Source of the DNA: Ariolimax columbianus
Taxonomy: Eukaryota > Mollusca > Gastropoda > Stylommatophora > Arionidae
Direction: 5' to 3'
Assembly (NCBI GenBank): GCA_036924085.1
Contig: JAVGWX010000005.1
Span: 42,415,664 to 42,479,663, forward strand
DNA length: 64,000 bases
In this document: positions 19,800-30,650 of the stretch, piece by piece
Position numbering within the stretch: position 1 is the stretch's first letter
How the letters are laid out: each line of letters starts with the position of its first letter
Program-made: the position numbers and the translations under genes
The notes under the pieces: model-generated
What the model saw: only the letters and a program-made list of their open reading frames with translations
Database searches by the model: none
Told to the model about the DNA's origin: nothing

Positions 19800-21965
19800 G
19801 AATCGACGTCACCGCACTCCGGGCATACCCATAGGTCCTCAGTCTCTCTCATCATATGGCGTAAGGTATGGGTGCTAATGGCCCTTTAGCTCGCTGGTTG
19901 AACACTCTCCTGCGCCGTCCTCTCATGCGCTCTACTCCGCTCGAACCTCGTTTAATGTCGACACTTTGCAGTCTGTGGATTGCTGCTTCCTCTATTGCAG
20001 TGTCCTCATCCAGCAGGCAGTCATTGATTTATTTCAAAATGTCACTTCTACCCATCACTAATGTGCCCATGATGGGAGCTTATGCAGCCATTATGTCAGC
20101 TCTTTCATTGCCCTGAACCCCGGCATGAGCAATGTCAACGCCTGGAGGTTTGAGGCCTCAACAGCTGCTATAAGCCATATTTTCTGTACTTTCCGAAGTA
20201 CGGCTTGAGCGTCTGTCACGTTGACTGCCCTTGTCATAGAAGTCTCAGATATCCATTTCAGTGCTGAGGTCACTGTTTCCGTCTGCATTCTCACACTGGA
20301 GGTTGTTGACATGTATGCCGTGCTGCGCTCAGCAACGACCTCTCCTCTCACTCTAGCCGAGAAACCCCAGCCTGATGCCCGACTGCGCACGACTGATTCG
20401 TCGGTGTATATGACAGCGGCACTCTCCTGCGTGTTCTCAGTTATCAGCTGATTTACCTCGTGCTCTTCTCCCGTTTCTCCGTTCTCTGCATTCCTTGCCT
20501 AAGGTTATGATGACTCTCTGGTACTCATTCTATCACCAACGTGGACCCATTCTTCCCCTTTTGCTATCGTCTCAGCTGGAGTCACGTGTCCGATTGTTGT
20601 CTCAGCCTGTGCCATCCATGACGACCCTCTCTTGATTCTTGATGTCTGAGATACTACCGTGCAGAGGTGTGACGCGTGTCTGTAGTGATACGCATATAGG
20701 CTGTCACTTGTGCCAGTTTATGTCTGGATGTCACCGATAACAATCCCAACATGTACCGTATCATCACAATCGGGGTATCTCTAGTGCCGCCTATAACCAG
20801 TCGCATACCTTCATTCTGGATGCGTTCCAACCTTTCACACTGTGTTCTTGATAGTGTGAGGATGCCTAGTCTGTAATCGATGAGACAACACGACCTGACG
20901 AAATAGGATGAACAGGAGGCATTGTTCCAAGTCGGCAGCAGCCATGGTCTTGAGTGTTCCTAACCCTTTCTTGCATCTTTGTACGATGTGGTCAACAGGG
21001 CAATTATAGGAAAGACTGCGATCAAAAGTCACTCCAAGGTATTTCAACCTGTTGCACCTGTCAATGGTGCAACCATCAAAAGTGATGCCTGGGAGTTCAG
21101 CCTTTAACATGGAATTATTCAAAGAGCACCACATCATGCAGGCCATGTTCGGATTGATTTTAGAGCTTGAGTCGCACACCACTATAAGATTGCTTGCAAG
21201 GTTTTCTGGATGTCTTTGACCAACTCATGCCTGTCTGAGCCAGTCCTGTGCGTTAGGATGTCATCGGCAAATGTCAACGTTGAACCTGTCCCTATGGGTT
21301 GAAAATTGGCCACTTTTACTGTGTAAATGTTGAACAGCGCCGGTGAGAGCGGAGACCCTCGAGACAGACAGTCCTTGACATATTCGTCTCGTTTCTGATG
21401 TTCACGATCCCATGCGTAGCGCAACTGTTCTTTCCACCAGTGCAGCTGCTATCCAACCAACCAGCCACGGGTTTAAACCACACTGCCCCAGACAGGTAAT
21501 TAAGGTTCCAAAATTGACACGGTTGTATGCGTCTTCCTGGTCGAGTGCCACCGCGACTGTTTCTTGCTTTGACTGAAACCCCTCGTACACATCATACGCG
21601 AAAGTTCCAGCGTTGGCCAGGTCTCCTTCGGAGTTCTATAGCTGCCCAGAGTATCGGGTAGAATCTGCTCCCGTTCAAGGTAGGCCATTATTTTCATGGC
21701 CACTCTTCTCCAGCAGCTTTCCATATACATTCTGTATGTGATTATTCGATAGCTGCTGAGACGCACGGAGTCCTTACCAGGTTTAGACAGTGGGCACAGA
21801 TAGCTATGAAGCCAGTCCTCGGGCACAGCTGACTTCTCTATAGTGTGGTTGAACTCCTTCACCACATTTCTTATGATAATGGTAATGATAATACCCTCCA
21901 GAAGTTCTGGCACATGCACCGAAAGATGAATGGAAAGACTACAAGCCAACGCGTCTCCAATATTC
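19800..21965 (-). mobile_element. RNase H-bearing LINE, 3' part
   Basis: Reverse-strand pieces give VPEDWLHSYLCPLSKPGKDS (about 21780-21840), VAVALDQEDAYNRVNFGTLI (motif A), CLSRGSPLSPALFNIYTVKV (motif B), STLTFADDILTHRTGSDRHE (motif C), and RLKYLGVTFDRSLSYNCPVD. A decayed RNase H region follows with RASGWGFSARVRGEVVAERS and RAVNVTDAQAVLRKVQKI (20091-20400). A CPECGDVDS end lies near 19805-19830. Many frameshifts make it non-functional. Its 5' portion continues inverted at 21966-22175. Confidence 0.75.
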
Positions 21966-22175
21966 AAGACACCACAGGAAGGCTCCTGAAGACAGATTGA
22001 GAGAAGGGTCTGAGTTTTTTCAGTCGATATGTTGCCCAGACTGACAAAGGCGACAGAGATGTACGTCAGGAAACTCGGAAATGCATCTTAGACGCAGCAA
22101 TCAGGGGAGAGGCTTGTGTAGACCTTATCACCGAGGCGGAGGTCGTAAATAGCCTACGTACAATGATATTGTAAC
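21966..22175 (+). mobile_element. Inverted 5' segment of the 19800-21965 LINE
   Basis: The + strand reads TGRLLKTD.EKGLSFFSRYV, AQTDKGDRDVRQETRKCILD and AAIRGEACVDLITEAEVVNS LRTM. This is the linker just before the RT start in the same type of element. It adjoins the minus-strand RT at 21965, whose first residues come soon after this linker. That is the geometry of 5' inversion by twin priming. Confidence 0.6.
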
Positions 22176-22654
22176 AACTGCAGTGCAATGTTCAAATGGT
22201 TTAGCCTACAACATAATGCATGATCGACTGCATTTTCAGAAAGATTCCGGCGGTCGTCTACACTTGATTTTTCTTTATCTCTTATCGGAAGATGGCGCCA
22301 TAACTGGCTGCGAGTCTACATTTCTCTACTGTTTTGGATCATTATGGATGCCGCCAGACCACGGATTTGCCTGGAATTCACAGTAGTCGACGACTTACAC
22401 TTGTGTTCACGGAAACGTGGTGTTGTTTTCCGTCGGGACTTGTTATTTCGTTCTTTTTTGTGATTTCTTCCATCCGTTTATCCTGGTCTGGACGCCAGTG
22501 AATGGAACTACGTTTATAGTTATACCTGTGTCGTTTTTCACGGGTTAGTTCTGCCGGTTCACCTTCACGAATTTTGCGTGTGGGAATTTTAGATGCTACT
22601 ATGATGAGATGAATACAACTGGGGAGAGATGCCAGACTCCCTCACACGCTGAGT
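22176..22654. other. Intergenic, nothing recognised
   Basis: No gene or repeat was recognised in this stretch. Confidence 0.3.
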
Positions 22655-23015
22655 GTTGTCCATACGACCTCTTGTGGTAATGGAAAAGGCACGACAAACT
22701 GCGTTAGATGGCAGATGCCTTCCCACCTTTCTACCCTGCGGGTTACATGTTTACGGAAAGGCTTCGGTGGTAACCCTGAGACAAAATCTGCATCCTATGC
22801 TATCTCCAGTCGTCTCGATGAATGTCTTGCCACTGGCAAAAGGTAGCTTAGGCTCTGTGAGTGAGGTTGAAAAGAGGCGCAGTTTCTTCCTCACTTTAAT
22901 CCAAATCACCGCGCAAGTCACCCATTTCAGCGGACACAGCAAGAGATACGACTGTCCACACGGCTGAACAAAGAGAGTGGTCTTCATCACTTGTGATGGA
23001 CAACTATTATTTATC
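22655..23015 (+). mobile_element. RTE-like LINE 3' end
   Basis: The 3' terminus reads CTTCATCACTTGTGATGGAC followed by AACTATTATT, the plus-strand form of the RTE-like 3' signature seen reversed at 5145, 9275 and 62040. The preceding about 300 nt contain decayed C-terminal sequence with no clean frame. Confidence 0.55.
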
Positions 23016-23544
23016 GGAAGTTTTATTTGCTACTCGTTTGCTTGGTTTGAGACATGCATACCTAGTGCTTACATTCTCTTCAGGGCTCTCTCTTCATGAT
23101 ATTAGGCTATTATATTAATTTTGTTCTTTCACAAGATATTTTTTTTAAGTGTCTGGCTGCTTTAATGATATACCTTAACATCTTTTTACTGGTTTGCTAA
23201 GTAGGCCCTGCAGGATCTGTTTACAACCAGTTTCTTTTACATTCACGATCTAAAAATAACTGTGCACAACAAATCTATTCTTGAATGCATTAATTTACCC
23301 TGCACCCTCTAGGCATGCCTCTAAAACTGCTCACTGACCTTACCGGTATGATCTATTATAACCCCTAGGTCCTTTTCCTTTTCTATCTTTCTAATATTGT
23401 TCTCTCCTATTTGGTGATCCTTTGTATATCATCATCTTTCTACTTTTTTTCAAACTGGTGGCTTTGAATCACTACGAGATTGGAATTTATGTCTGCACCT
23501 GGATAAGTTTTTGGCAACTTTTAAATCTGTCCTTTTAATCATAA
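23016..23544. other. Intergenic, nothing recognised
   Basis: T-rich sequence without a coherent frame or repeat boundary. Confidence 0.3.
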
Positions 23545-23556
23545 TAATGCCCGTCT

Positions 23557-23760
23557 TTGCGTCCGCCTTATTTCTCTATTCCTTAAAGCGGTGTGCGTTG
23601 CACTATGTTTTTATTTTCCGCCTGTCGGCCCAGTGCATACTACTTCGGCATGCATTTTATGTCAAGGTCTGCTTCACCGGGATAACGGCCGGTGCTGTGA
23701 TTGGGGAGCAAACTTATTACCTTCGGGTTGTGAGCTGTGTCACTAGCCTACGCCGTCCGC
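23557..23760 (-). mobile_element. tRNA-derived SINE, family 1, copy 2
   Basis: This is a shorter, older relative of the SINE at 9653-9911. The minus strand shows the tRNA-like head (GGCGTAGGCTAGTGACACAG), a decayed B box, CACCGGCCGTTATCCCGG, and the same body with ATGCACTGGGCCGACAGGCG and GTGCAACGCACACCGC. Near-perfect 12-bp duplications flank it (TAATGCCCGTCT at 23545-23556 and TAATGCCAGTCT at 23761-23772). Confidence 0.8.
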
Positions 23761-23772
23761 TAATGCCAGTCT

Positions 23773-24248
23773 GATTTCTTACTACATTCTCCTGAACTTG
23801 TCTATGTGAAATCTTCTTGAAGCTTGTTGAAAAAATGTATCACGTATGACTAATTGGCTTTCTTCACAAACATGGGGATGGTCTAGAAGCAAGACGACTA
23901 GTCAAGGGTCCGGGTGCAGAAGATAACCAGGGTTTCTTTTGTGTCTCTCCGTGCTCTTAGCATTCTTCAAGGCCTGCTGGTTTTGTTTTGGCCGTTGGAC
24001 AAACTTTTTGTCTCTTACGCCTAATCGGTCGAGGTCAGGCTTCACATTCCCAATTGCGCTAAGGGGATTCTCCTTCAGATATCCACACCTTTTTCAGCCC
24101 GCTAGTCAAAGTGGTTTCCTAAAGTGTATTCGCTACGCATGCTGCAGCTTGTCACAGGACGAAAAAAAGCTCCGTGACCGCCGGGTACTGAATCAGCCAT
24201 GTAAACACAGTAACAAGGAGATAGTTACAGCCATATTCTTGGGCTGCG
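23773..24248. other. Intergenic, nothing recognised
   Basis: There is an open frame at 23939-24262 (+) but no motif or family match that I recognise. Confidence 0.3.
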
Positions 24249-24300
24249 TCCATAGCCTTTGACTGTCTCCAGCCCAACTGCAAGGCAGCAGTTGATAGTT
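24249..24300 (-). mobile_element. I-like LINE 5' leader fragment
   Basis: AGCCTTTGACTGTCTCCAGC and CAACTGCAAGGCAGCAGTTG closely match the first about 50 nt of the I-like LINE leader (reverse) at 14345-14400. Nothing of the coding part follows. Confidence 0.55.
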
Positions 24301-24639
24301 GACATGTATATATCTTGTGACCGCTAAGTAAGAAGCAGTGACATCATACTGGAGTTTATGTATATGTAATTCTCAACAAACGTAGATACTAATACAAGCA
24401 TAATGCTTCATAACGACGAAGGACACATTCAGAAAATCGTTTCACACTATTAAGATACACATATCACCGTTGTTAATGAACAAATGCACAGTGAACTGCA
24501 CAGCTTGTGCGTGACCATCTTTAGTTTAGACAATATTACAGATGGTCATGGCTTGTGGCAGATTTGAGAAGTGTGGACCCATCTTGAACCGGATATATAC
24601 GTCATATATCACATCACTCATATATCATGCAAAAGTCAT

Positions 24640-26045
24640 GTGGCGAGCGGCTAAGTAGCAGGTTAAGACATACTGGAAGCTGTAGTCGCAGACCTGCACG
24701 CGGGCGGTTCAGGCCATATGGTCGTCTTTCACTGACTTGAGGCAGCAGTAGAACCCAACAGCCCCCTGAACGACTGAGCAGCCCTCTCTAGAACAGCACT
24801 GCTCACCTCCGTAGCCCTATGAAGGGGCTAGAAAAGGTGTCCTAAACATTGCCTGCTTCACTACACCCTGACCAGCATGCCGTGGCTGGAGGGGCTCCCA
24901 CTATATTACGGTCGAAATATAAATAAGAAAAGGGTAGTGCCTATTACACTTGCCCCATGGAATGTGCGCACGCTTATGAACAATACCAGCGCTAACAGGC
25001 CAGAACGGAGGACCACCCTGGTGGCAAGGGAACTGGCTAGATATAACATCAGCATTACCGCCCTGAGCGAGACGCGATTGGCGGAGGGAACTCTCAGAGG
25101 ATGGTGCTGGATACACTTTTTTCTGGAGCGGCCGCAGATATCAGGAGCAACGTGAGGATGGTGTTGGATTTTCCATAAAGTCAACAATCGTACAGAAATT
25201 AAAAAGTCTACCTAAGGGAATCAGCAAGTTCCTCATGCTAATGCGACTTTCTCTGACAGGGGAACGTCAGACCACAAACATAAGTACCTACGCACACACT
25301 ATGACAAATCCGGACTCAGCCAAAGATAGGTTCTATAAAGATCTCGAATCACTTATAGCTACGGTCCCAAAATCTGACAAATTGATTCTGTTAGGAGATT
25401 TTAACTCCAGAGTTGGCATCATTGGTCGAAATAGCATAGGTAAATGTAACGACAACGGCCTACTCTTACTGAGGACATGTGCCGCAAATGAACTTGTCAT
25501 TACCAACACAATCTTCGGACTTCAAACTAGAAAAAGGACAACGTGGATGCAGCCTAGTTCTCGACACTGACATCTTATCGACTACATTATTGTCAGACGT
25601 CGGGACCGAAGTGATGTCAACATAACTAAGAATGTGTGTGGCGCGGAATGTTGGACTGACCATCGTCTCGTGATAACCAAATTGATTCTAAAAGTCCAAC
25701 CCAAGAGGCGTCCTCACGAGACAAAAGCACCGCTGTGACTAAATATTCAGAAACTGAAGTGGGAACCTACTTACTAGAAACAGTTTCGCTGCTGAGCTAT
25801 AAACCAGACTGGATGAGGTTCAGCTTGTAAACTCATCGAACAAAACTGCTCGACCCTAATGGACACCTTTTACTCTGCAGCGTTAAAACACATTAGTCTA
25901 TTCACACGAAAACACAAAGATTGGTTCGACTAAAAATTATGGCGAAATAAAGATTCTTCTCGATGGAAAGCGTCAAGCGCACAGGGATCTTAAAATGACA
26001 CATCGTCCTTGTCCAAGAAAATGGCTTTCACTTGCGCTCGAACAA
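24640..26045 (+). mobile_element. RTE-like LINE, 5' leader, endonuclease and linker
   Basis: After a leader with GAAGGGGCTAGAAAAGGTG and GCTGGAGGGGCTCCCAC, the + strand encodes LAPWNVRTLMNNTSANRPER, TTLVARELARYNISITALSE TRLAEG, KDRFYKDLESLIATVPKSDK, LILLGDFNSRVGI, and after a frameshift IVRRRDRSDVNITKNVCGAE and CWTDHRLVITKLILKVQPKR. These are the APE endonuclease N, E, D/N and DH motifs in order. A linker (FTRKHKDWFD-like, KRQAHRDLK) runs to about 26045, where a reversed I-like fragment begins. Several stops make it non-functional. It is the best-preserved RTE-like endonuclease in the window. Confidence 0.82.
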
Positions 26046-26048
26046 CAG

Positions 26049-26435
26049 TTTTTCTTCTTCGTACGCTGTCAGACGTCAACTTGAATTTCTTCCAAGAAAG
26101 CAGCTCTCATCCTAAGGCTGTCGACACTGCCATAGAGCTTGTCTAGTGTTGCCACTGGTGATGGACACGTGTGCTTTTTCTGGTCCTCGTATGTCGGGCA
26201 ATTTTGCAACAGATGTTCAGCGGTCATTTTCCCTCTACCACAGATGCATTCGTCATTGCCACCTATCTTCATTTTATTGAATAGGTGGTACCTCAGTCTG
26301 TTGTGGCCTGTGCGGAGTCTGAAGACCACGACCTGCTCTCTTCTGTTCAACTGATAATAGGCATCATTTTTTGTGTAGCCAGTATGTTCTGTTTCTGGCC
26401 CTAATAAACCTTTTGGACTCTTCGTAGGTAGACAG
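26049..26435 (-). mobile_element. I-like LINE 3' fragment
   Basis: A (TTC)n tail at about 26051-26060 is followed, reading in reverse, by the family C-terminus: LNRREQVVVFRLRTGHNRLR, CICGRGKMTAEHLLQNCPTY and VATLDKLYGSVDSLRM. It ends in EEIQVDV, the second-subfamily end. About 20 nt are deleted near 26400. The 5' truncation is near 26435, and no clean target-site duplication was found. Confidence 0.8.
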
Positions 26436-26499
26436 ACAGAGAAAAATGGCGTGGCACTTTGAGAGTGTCTTTAAGTGCGCTACAACGACCTGATGAGCT

Positions 26500-27190
26500 A
26501 CGGGATAAACTGAACTAGATAAGGAAAGGGACCTAGGGATTATAATAGATCATACAGGTAAGGTGGGGGAGCAAGTTCAGGTAGCAGTAAAAAAGACAAA
26601 TGCAATGTTAGGTATCATAAAAGGAAATATTAAGCACATGAGCAAGGAAGTGATAGTCCTGCTGTATAAAGCATTAGTTAGACCTAGATTGCAGGTGTGG
26701 AGTCCTTATCATAGAGGGGATATAAACATGCTGGAAAGAATACAAAAAAGAGCGACCAAACGGATAGTGGGATTCTAGAATTACAGTTATGAGGAAAGAC
26801 TCAGAAAAACCGGCCTACAGTGTCTAGAAGAGAGAATAATTCGTGGTGACCTAATACAGGTTTATAAGATGATCAGAGAAATGGATAAATTAGATTATAA
26901 CAAGTTTTATTAAATACAGCCACCCAAAAAATAAGACGGCAAAGCTACTAGTTGACTAAATAGAGGTCCAGATTAGATATTAGGGCATATTTGTTTAATC
27001 ATAGAGTGGTGAATGCTTGGAATGCTTTGCCACGGGAAGTAGTGGAGGCAGGGACAGTTAATGCATTTAAGAATAATTTGAATGCGCATAGCTTTTAGAG
27101 CAAGGTGGTGTAAATGAAACTGGTTGTATATAGACTCTGCAGAGTCTTCTAAACCAGTATAAAGACGTTAAGTTAAGTTAAGTTAAGATG
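26500..27190 (+). mobile_element. L2/CR1-like LINE, 3' part, copy 1
   Basis: The + strand reads DKERDLGIIIDHTGKVGEQV, VAVKKTNAMLGIIKGNIKHM, KEVIVLLYKALVRPRLQVWS, PYHRGDINMLERIQKRATKR, and then RTGLQCLEERIIRGDLIQVY KMIREMDKLDYNKF and VVNAWNALPREVVEAGTVNA FKNNLNAH. This is the classic C-terminus of L2/CR1-type LINEs. A (TTAAG)n tail closes it at 27165-27187. There is a stop inside (GF.NYSYEE). Same family as 36385 and 58740. Confidence 0.82.
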
Positions 27191-27320
27191 TCTTAAATGT
27201 GCTCCAGGATCCTTGAGTAAACTTTGCCAGGGTCACTAAAAGATATGCCTCTATGATTCTCTTATTCCCGTTCATGACTATTAATATTGGTATTTTTATG
27301 GCAATCTCCCAATACTATTG
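27191..27320 (-). mobile_element. Small LINE RT fragment
   Basis: The reverse strand gives ENHRGISFSDPGKVYSRILE, which matches the NYRGISLLSVPGKVYSRILE block of LINE RTs. Only about 100 nt are recognisable. Confidence 0.45.
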
Positions 27321-27569
27321 TATAGTCTGTGCTATACAATCATATCCAGCTGCAATACTGCCCATAGTTCCTCCATTATAATCTTAGCTTCCCCATACTT
27401 GGTTTCTTCCCCTGTAACAGTCTGTAATCTCTGGAGTCTGGTTTTCCCACCAAGATTATCTAAGAAATGTTATTTACATATGTGCATTATTTTCCATGGG
27501 GCAGTTGGCAAAGCACAGATATCAGAGTGTACTTTTCCTTCAGCGTGTTTTTTTAGTGTCCTGTATAAC

Positions 27570-27652
27570 AGCTTCTGGTTTTCTCTACGTCCTACAGAAC
27601 AGCTTCTGGTTTTCTCTACGTCCTACAGAACAGCTTCTGGCTTTCTCTGCAC
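27570..27652. repeat. 31-bp tandem repeat, about 2.7 units
   Basis: The unit GCTTCTGGTTTTCTCTACGT plus CCTACAGAACA begins at 27571, 27602 and 27633. The first two units are identical and the third is partial with changes. Confidence 0.8.
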
Positions 27653-27724
27653 AATAACATTCGCGACCCTGAAACGAACAAGCCAAGTCCTCCACTGGAC
27701 AACCGGTGCCTGAGACAGAACCGA

Positions 27725-27865
27725 TTGAACCTGCACAAGACCAAAAAACGCAGTACTGCTCGAGCCCAGCCGACTACCACCAACTCGCACAAGAGTTGGG
27801 ATCTGCACAAAGGCAAAAAGCCTTGTAGAAGTACAGATCGACTACCACAAAGACATCTTCTAATG
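27725..27865 (+). repeat. Dispersed repeat of unknown class, copy 2
   Basis: It contains CCTGCACAAGACC, GTACTGCTCGAGCCCAGC, CACCAACTCGCACAAGAGTT and ends TTGTAGAAGTACAGATCGAC. The reverse complement of 34005-34170 carries the same modules in the same order. Confidence 0.55.
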
Positions 27866-29390
27866 TCGTCACTCTATCACTCACTTTCTAATCTTCCGTT
27901 TGTTTTTCTCTTTACAGTTACCTGTAATCGGTTTTGTTGTGTTTTTGCGTGGTTGTAGGGGTGACCTCCATGCATTTCAACACTATTTGCAGTTAACCTC
28001 TAAAATTGGAGACCATTCAGAAATCCACAGAACACGCTCCTTTCCCAGAAGCAACCTCATTATGGAAAACTAATAACTACAGAAACCACAATTTGCAAGA
28101 CTAAACAGTGCTTTTTGCAGACTTCGATGGGTTGGCAATTGCAATGGTGGCTCCTTGCTTCATAATAAAGTTAAAGAAGACAAGAAAAGTCTTTTTTTAA
28201 AACAAAATATTGTTTTTCAGTATGCAATGATGCTGTCTGTTCTTAAGCTACGATGTACCAACCCAATATTATTTTCAAGTTCCTGTACCGGTATTTGATT
28301 TGGTCATAGTTCAATTACCGTTGTTTATGTCAGTGATTCTAAATCTGAAGTACATTTACTTCCAATGGTATATTTGCATTTCCTCAAGGAGTACCATAGA
28401 AGTCTGATAATATAACCATGATGTACACTGCTTTTCAGTGTAGCACTCATTACAAAACAGCGGGTTAAAGGCAACCAACTAAGCAAGCTACTCTCCCTCT
28501 TTCGTATAGCAAATACATTTTTAAAGTAGGACATATTCATATTTGTCAATCACTTTTTCATACTTACATAAAAATGTATATTAAGGTTGTTTTTACTGCC
28601 AACAAAACATGTATATAAGACTATGTTTCCGCAAATACAGAATAAATTTACCTTGAATTCATTGTATGCAATCAATATAATTTTATCAATTTTTTTATCC
28701 TGGATCTTTAGGAGTAAATTAGAATTTGTCAGACTGCCCAAAGGTTACAGAGTAACAAAAATATTGGGAACTTCTGGTTATATGATACGATTTAACTGGC
28801 ACCGTTATTGTAAGCGAGCTATAATAGATACATTTAATCTTAGTAGTGTTTAGGTGTCCAGCAATAACTGGGTTTTGTTTTTAATTTTAAATGGCTAGCA
28901 AGTCAAATGGTGAATGTTTTAGTATTATTGAAATGAAAAAAAAGACAATGGATTATTGTATACAAAATAGTCAAGAGTGACAATGGAAAGGCAGTATCAA
29001 CAATTGCATGAGAAAAGTGACATGGAAAGAATTTCTACAGCAGTCAACAATCTGCGCCCATGAAACTAAACAAATAACGGATTTTTTTATCTTTGAAAAG
29101 GCCATCAAAATGGAACCTTAAGTAAGTCAAGGAGCATCCGTATTGTCATACTTAGCCATCAATGTAAAGCATTGCTTTCATTTTTTAAACAAGATAGTCT
29201 ACTTGTATTTTGTTTTAATTGATGATTGTACTTAATTACTTTCCATCCACATAGAGAGCTTAAGTTGCCTTTTTATGGGTCACATTTGTTGTGTCAGTTA
29301 TTCTAAGTCCGTTTAGTTGTAGTATTTATCTTATGCCATGCGGCCTTCCTTATGGCCAGATATTCTTGTATTGCAAGCATTTAATGCAAA

Positions 29391-29428
29391 GTAAGTGAGT
29401 GAGTGAGTGCGTGAGCGAGCGTGCGTGC
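29391..29428. repeat. GTGA/GCGT microsatellite
   Basis: Imperfect tetranucleotide run (GTGAGTGAGTGAGTGCGTGA and GCGAGCGTGCGTGC). Confidence 0.8.
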
Positions 29429-29439
29429 AACAATGAAGG

Positions 29440-30650
29440 ATCACTTTTATATCAGTACTAAATTTGGTTTGTCGGTCCGTGATGCTAGAGCTTATCGCGG
29501 TACAGATATTGGTAGCGACCATAATCTTTGCATAGACAAGCTGAAGATAAAACTAAAGAGGCCTCAATAACAGACGAAGAGCAAGAAGATCGATATACGA
29601 AGACTGATATCCTGAAACCTGCAACAAGAATACAATATCAAAATACAAAGTAATCTTGAAACCCTATTAAATATGGCTGACAACCCAACCATTCATTTAA
29701 TTAACACCAAATGGGATTGTTTTAAAACAGCGGTGAAAGATCCGGCAGCAATGACTGCTGGGTACTCAAACATTAGGAAGAAATGGCTAAGTGATGACAC
29801 CAGGGATTACAATAAAGAAAAGGAAAACAGCAAAAATAAACCTTCTTGCAGCAGACACCTGTTACATAAATATGAGTCGTGCAAAAAAGATTTATGACGC
29901 ACTAAACAAACTAGTGAAATCGAGTGCTCGCAGAGACAAAAGACAGTACATCAATGACCTGACAATTTCAGCTGAAAATGCAGCGAAAACAGGTAACAGC
30001 AGATGCTTACACCAGATTACAAGACATCTGTGTAATAAACTGCCAGCGGCGAATATCCAAATCAGAAATAAGCGTGGGACTGCATTCTCATTACTTCTTT
30101 AAAAGAACAGATGGAGCGTTAAGCAAAGCATTTTTACAGAGGTACTGAACAGGCCGCAGCTACCGGTAACCCCTGACCTTGTAAATGAAACAATCGTACC
30201 CATCTTACAATTATCTTCTGCAGATGAGTTTGCATTTGAGGAAATTAAGCTAGCTATCAACAAACTCAAGAACTTCAAAGCAGCTGGGGATGACAAAATT
30301 ACAGGCGAAATGTTAAAAGCAGCAGACGATGCTATTGTTATACACTTTTTATCCATCATAAATGAAGTGTAGAATTACGAAAACAAACCCCGAAAGTGGA
30401 GAGATGGAATTATTGTTAAAATATAAAAGAAAGACCACATATCGGATTGCAATAACTGGCGAGGAATTACACTTCTATCAGTGCCGGGAAAAGTATTTTG
30501 CAGTATGATGTTGGAAAAAACTTGGAGATAAGATTTGACATAAGATTGCTAGAACAATCTGGTTTTAGACCAAAAAATCTTGTGTCGACCAAATTTTCAC
30601 CCTGAGGACAATTATTGAGGACTCCGTAGAAATGTGATCCCCACTTATCA
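29440..30650 (+). mobile_element. LINE: endonuclease end, linker and RT start
   Basis: The + strand begins with the endonuclease end (DARAYRGTDIGSDHNLCIDK). It then shows the linker (MADNPTIHLINTKWDCFKTA; KKIYDALNKLVKSSARRDKR) and RT N-terminal motifs FEEIKLAINKLKNFKAAGDD, KITGEMLKAADDA, DCNNWRGITLLSVPGKVFCS and, with shifts, QIFTLRTIIEDSVEM. It stops at about 30650, in the segment before motif A, where a reversed RNase H LINE begins. Many stops; non-functional. It is a family different from the I-like elements. Confidence 0.72.

Larger units (their letters stand above)
27321..29440. other. Intergenic with minor repeats
   Basis: No gene was recognised in about 2.1 kb. It contains the 31-bp tandem repeat at 27570-27652, a dispersed repeat at 27725-27865 and a GTGA-type microsatellite at 29391-29428, all listed separately. 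Confidence 0.35.

Noticed and set aside
23939..24262. 107-codon + strand frame
   Set aside because: No recognisable domain; it ends in the I-like leader fragment and the composition matches intergenic DNA.
27616..27816. Overlapping open frames around 27.6-27.9 kb
   Set aside because: They cover a 31-bp tandem repeat and a dispersed repeat in several frames, with no motif and no splice context.
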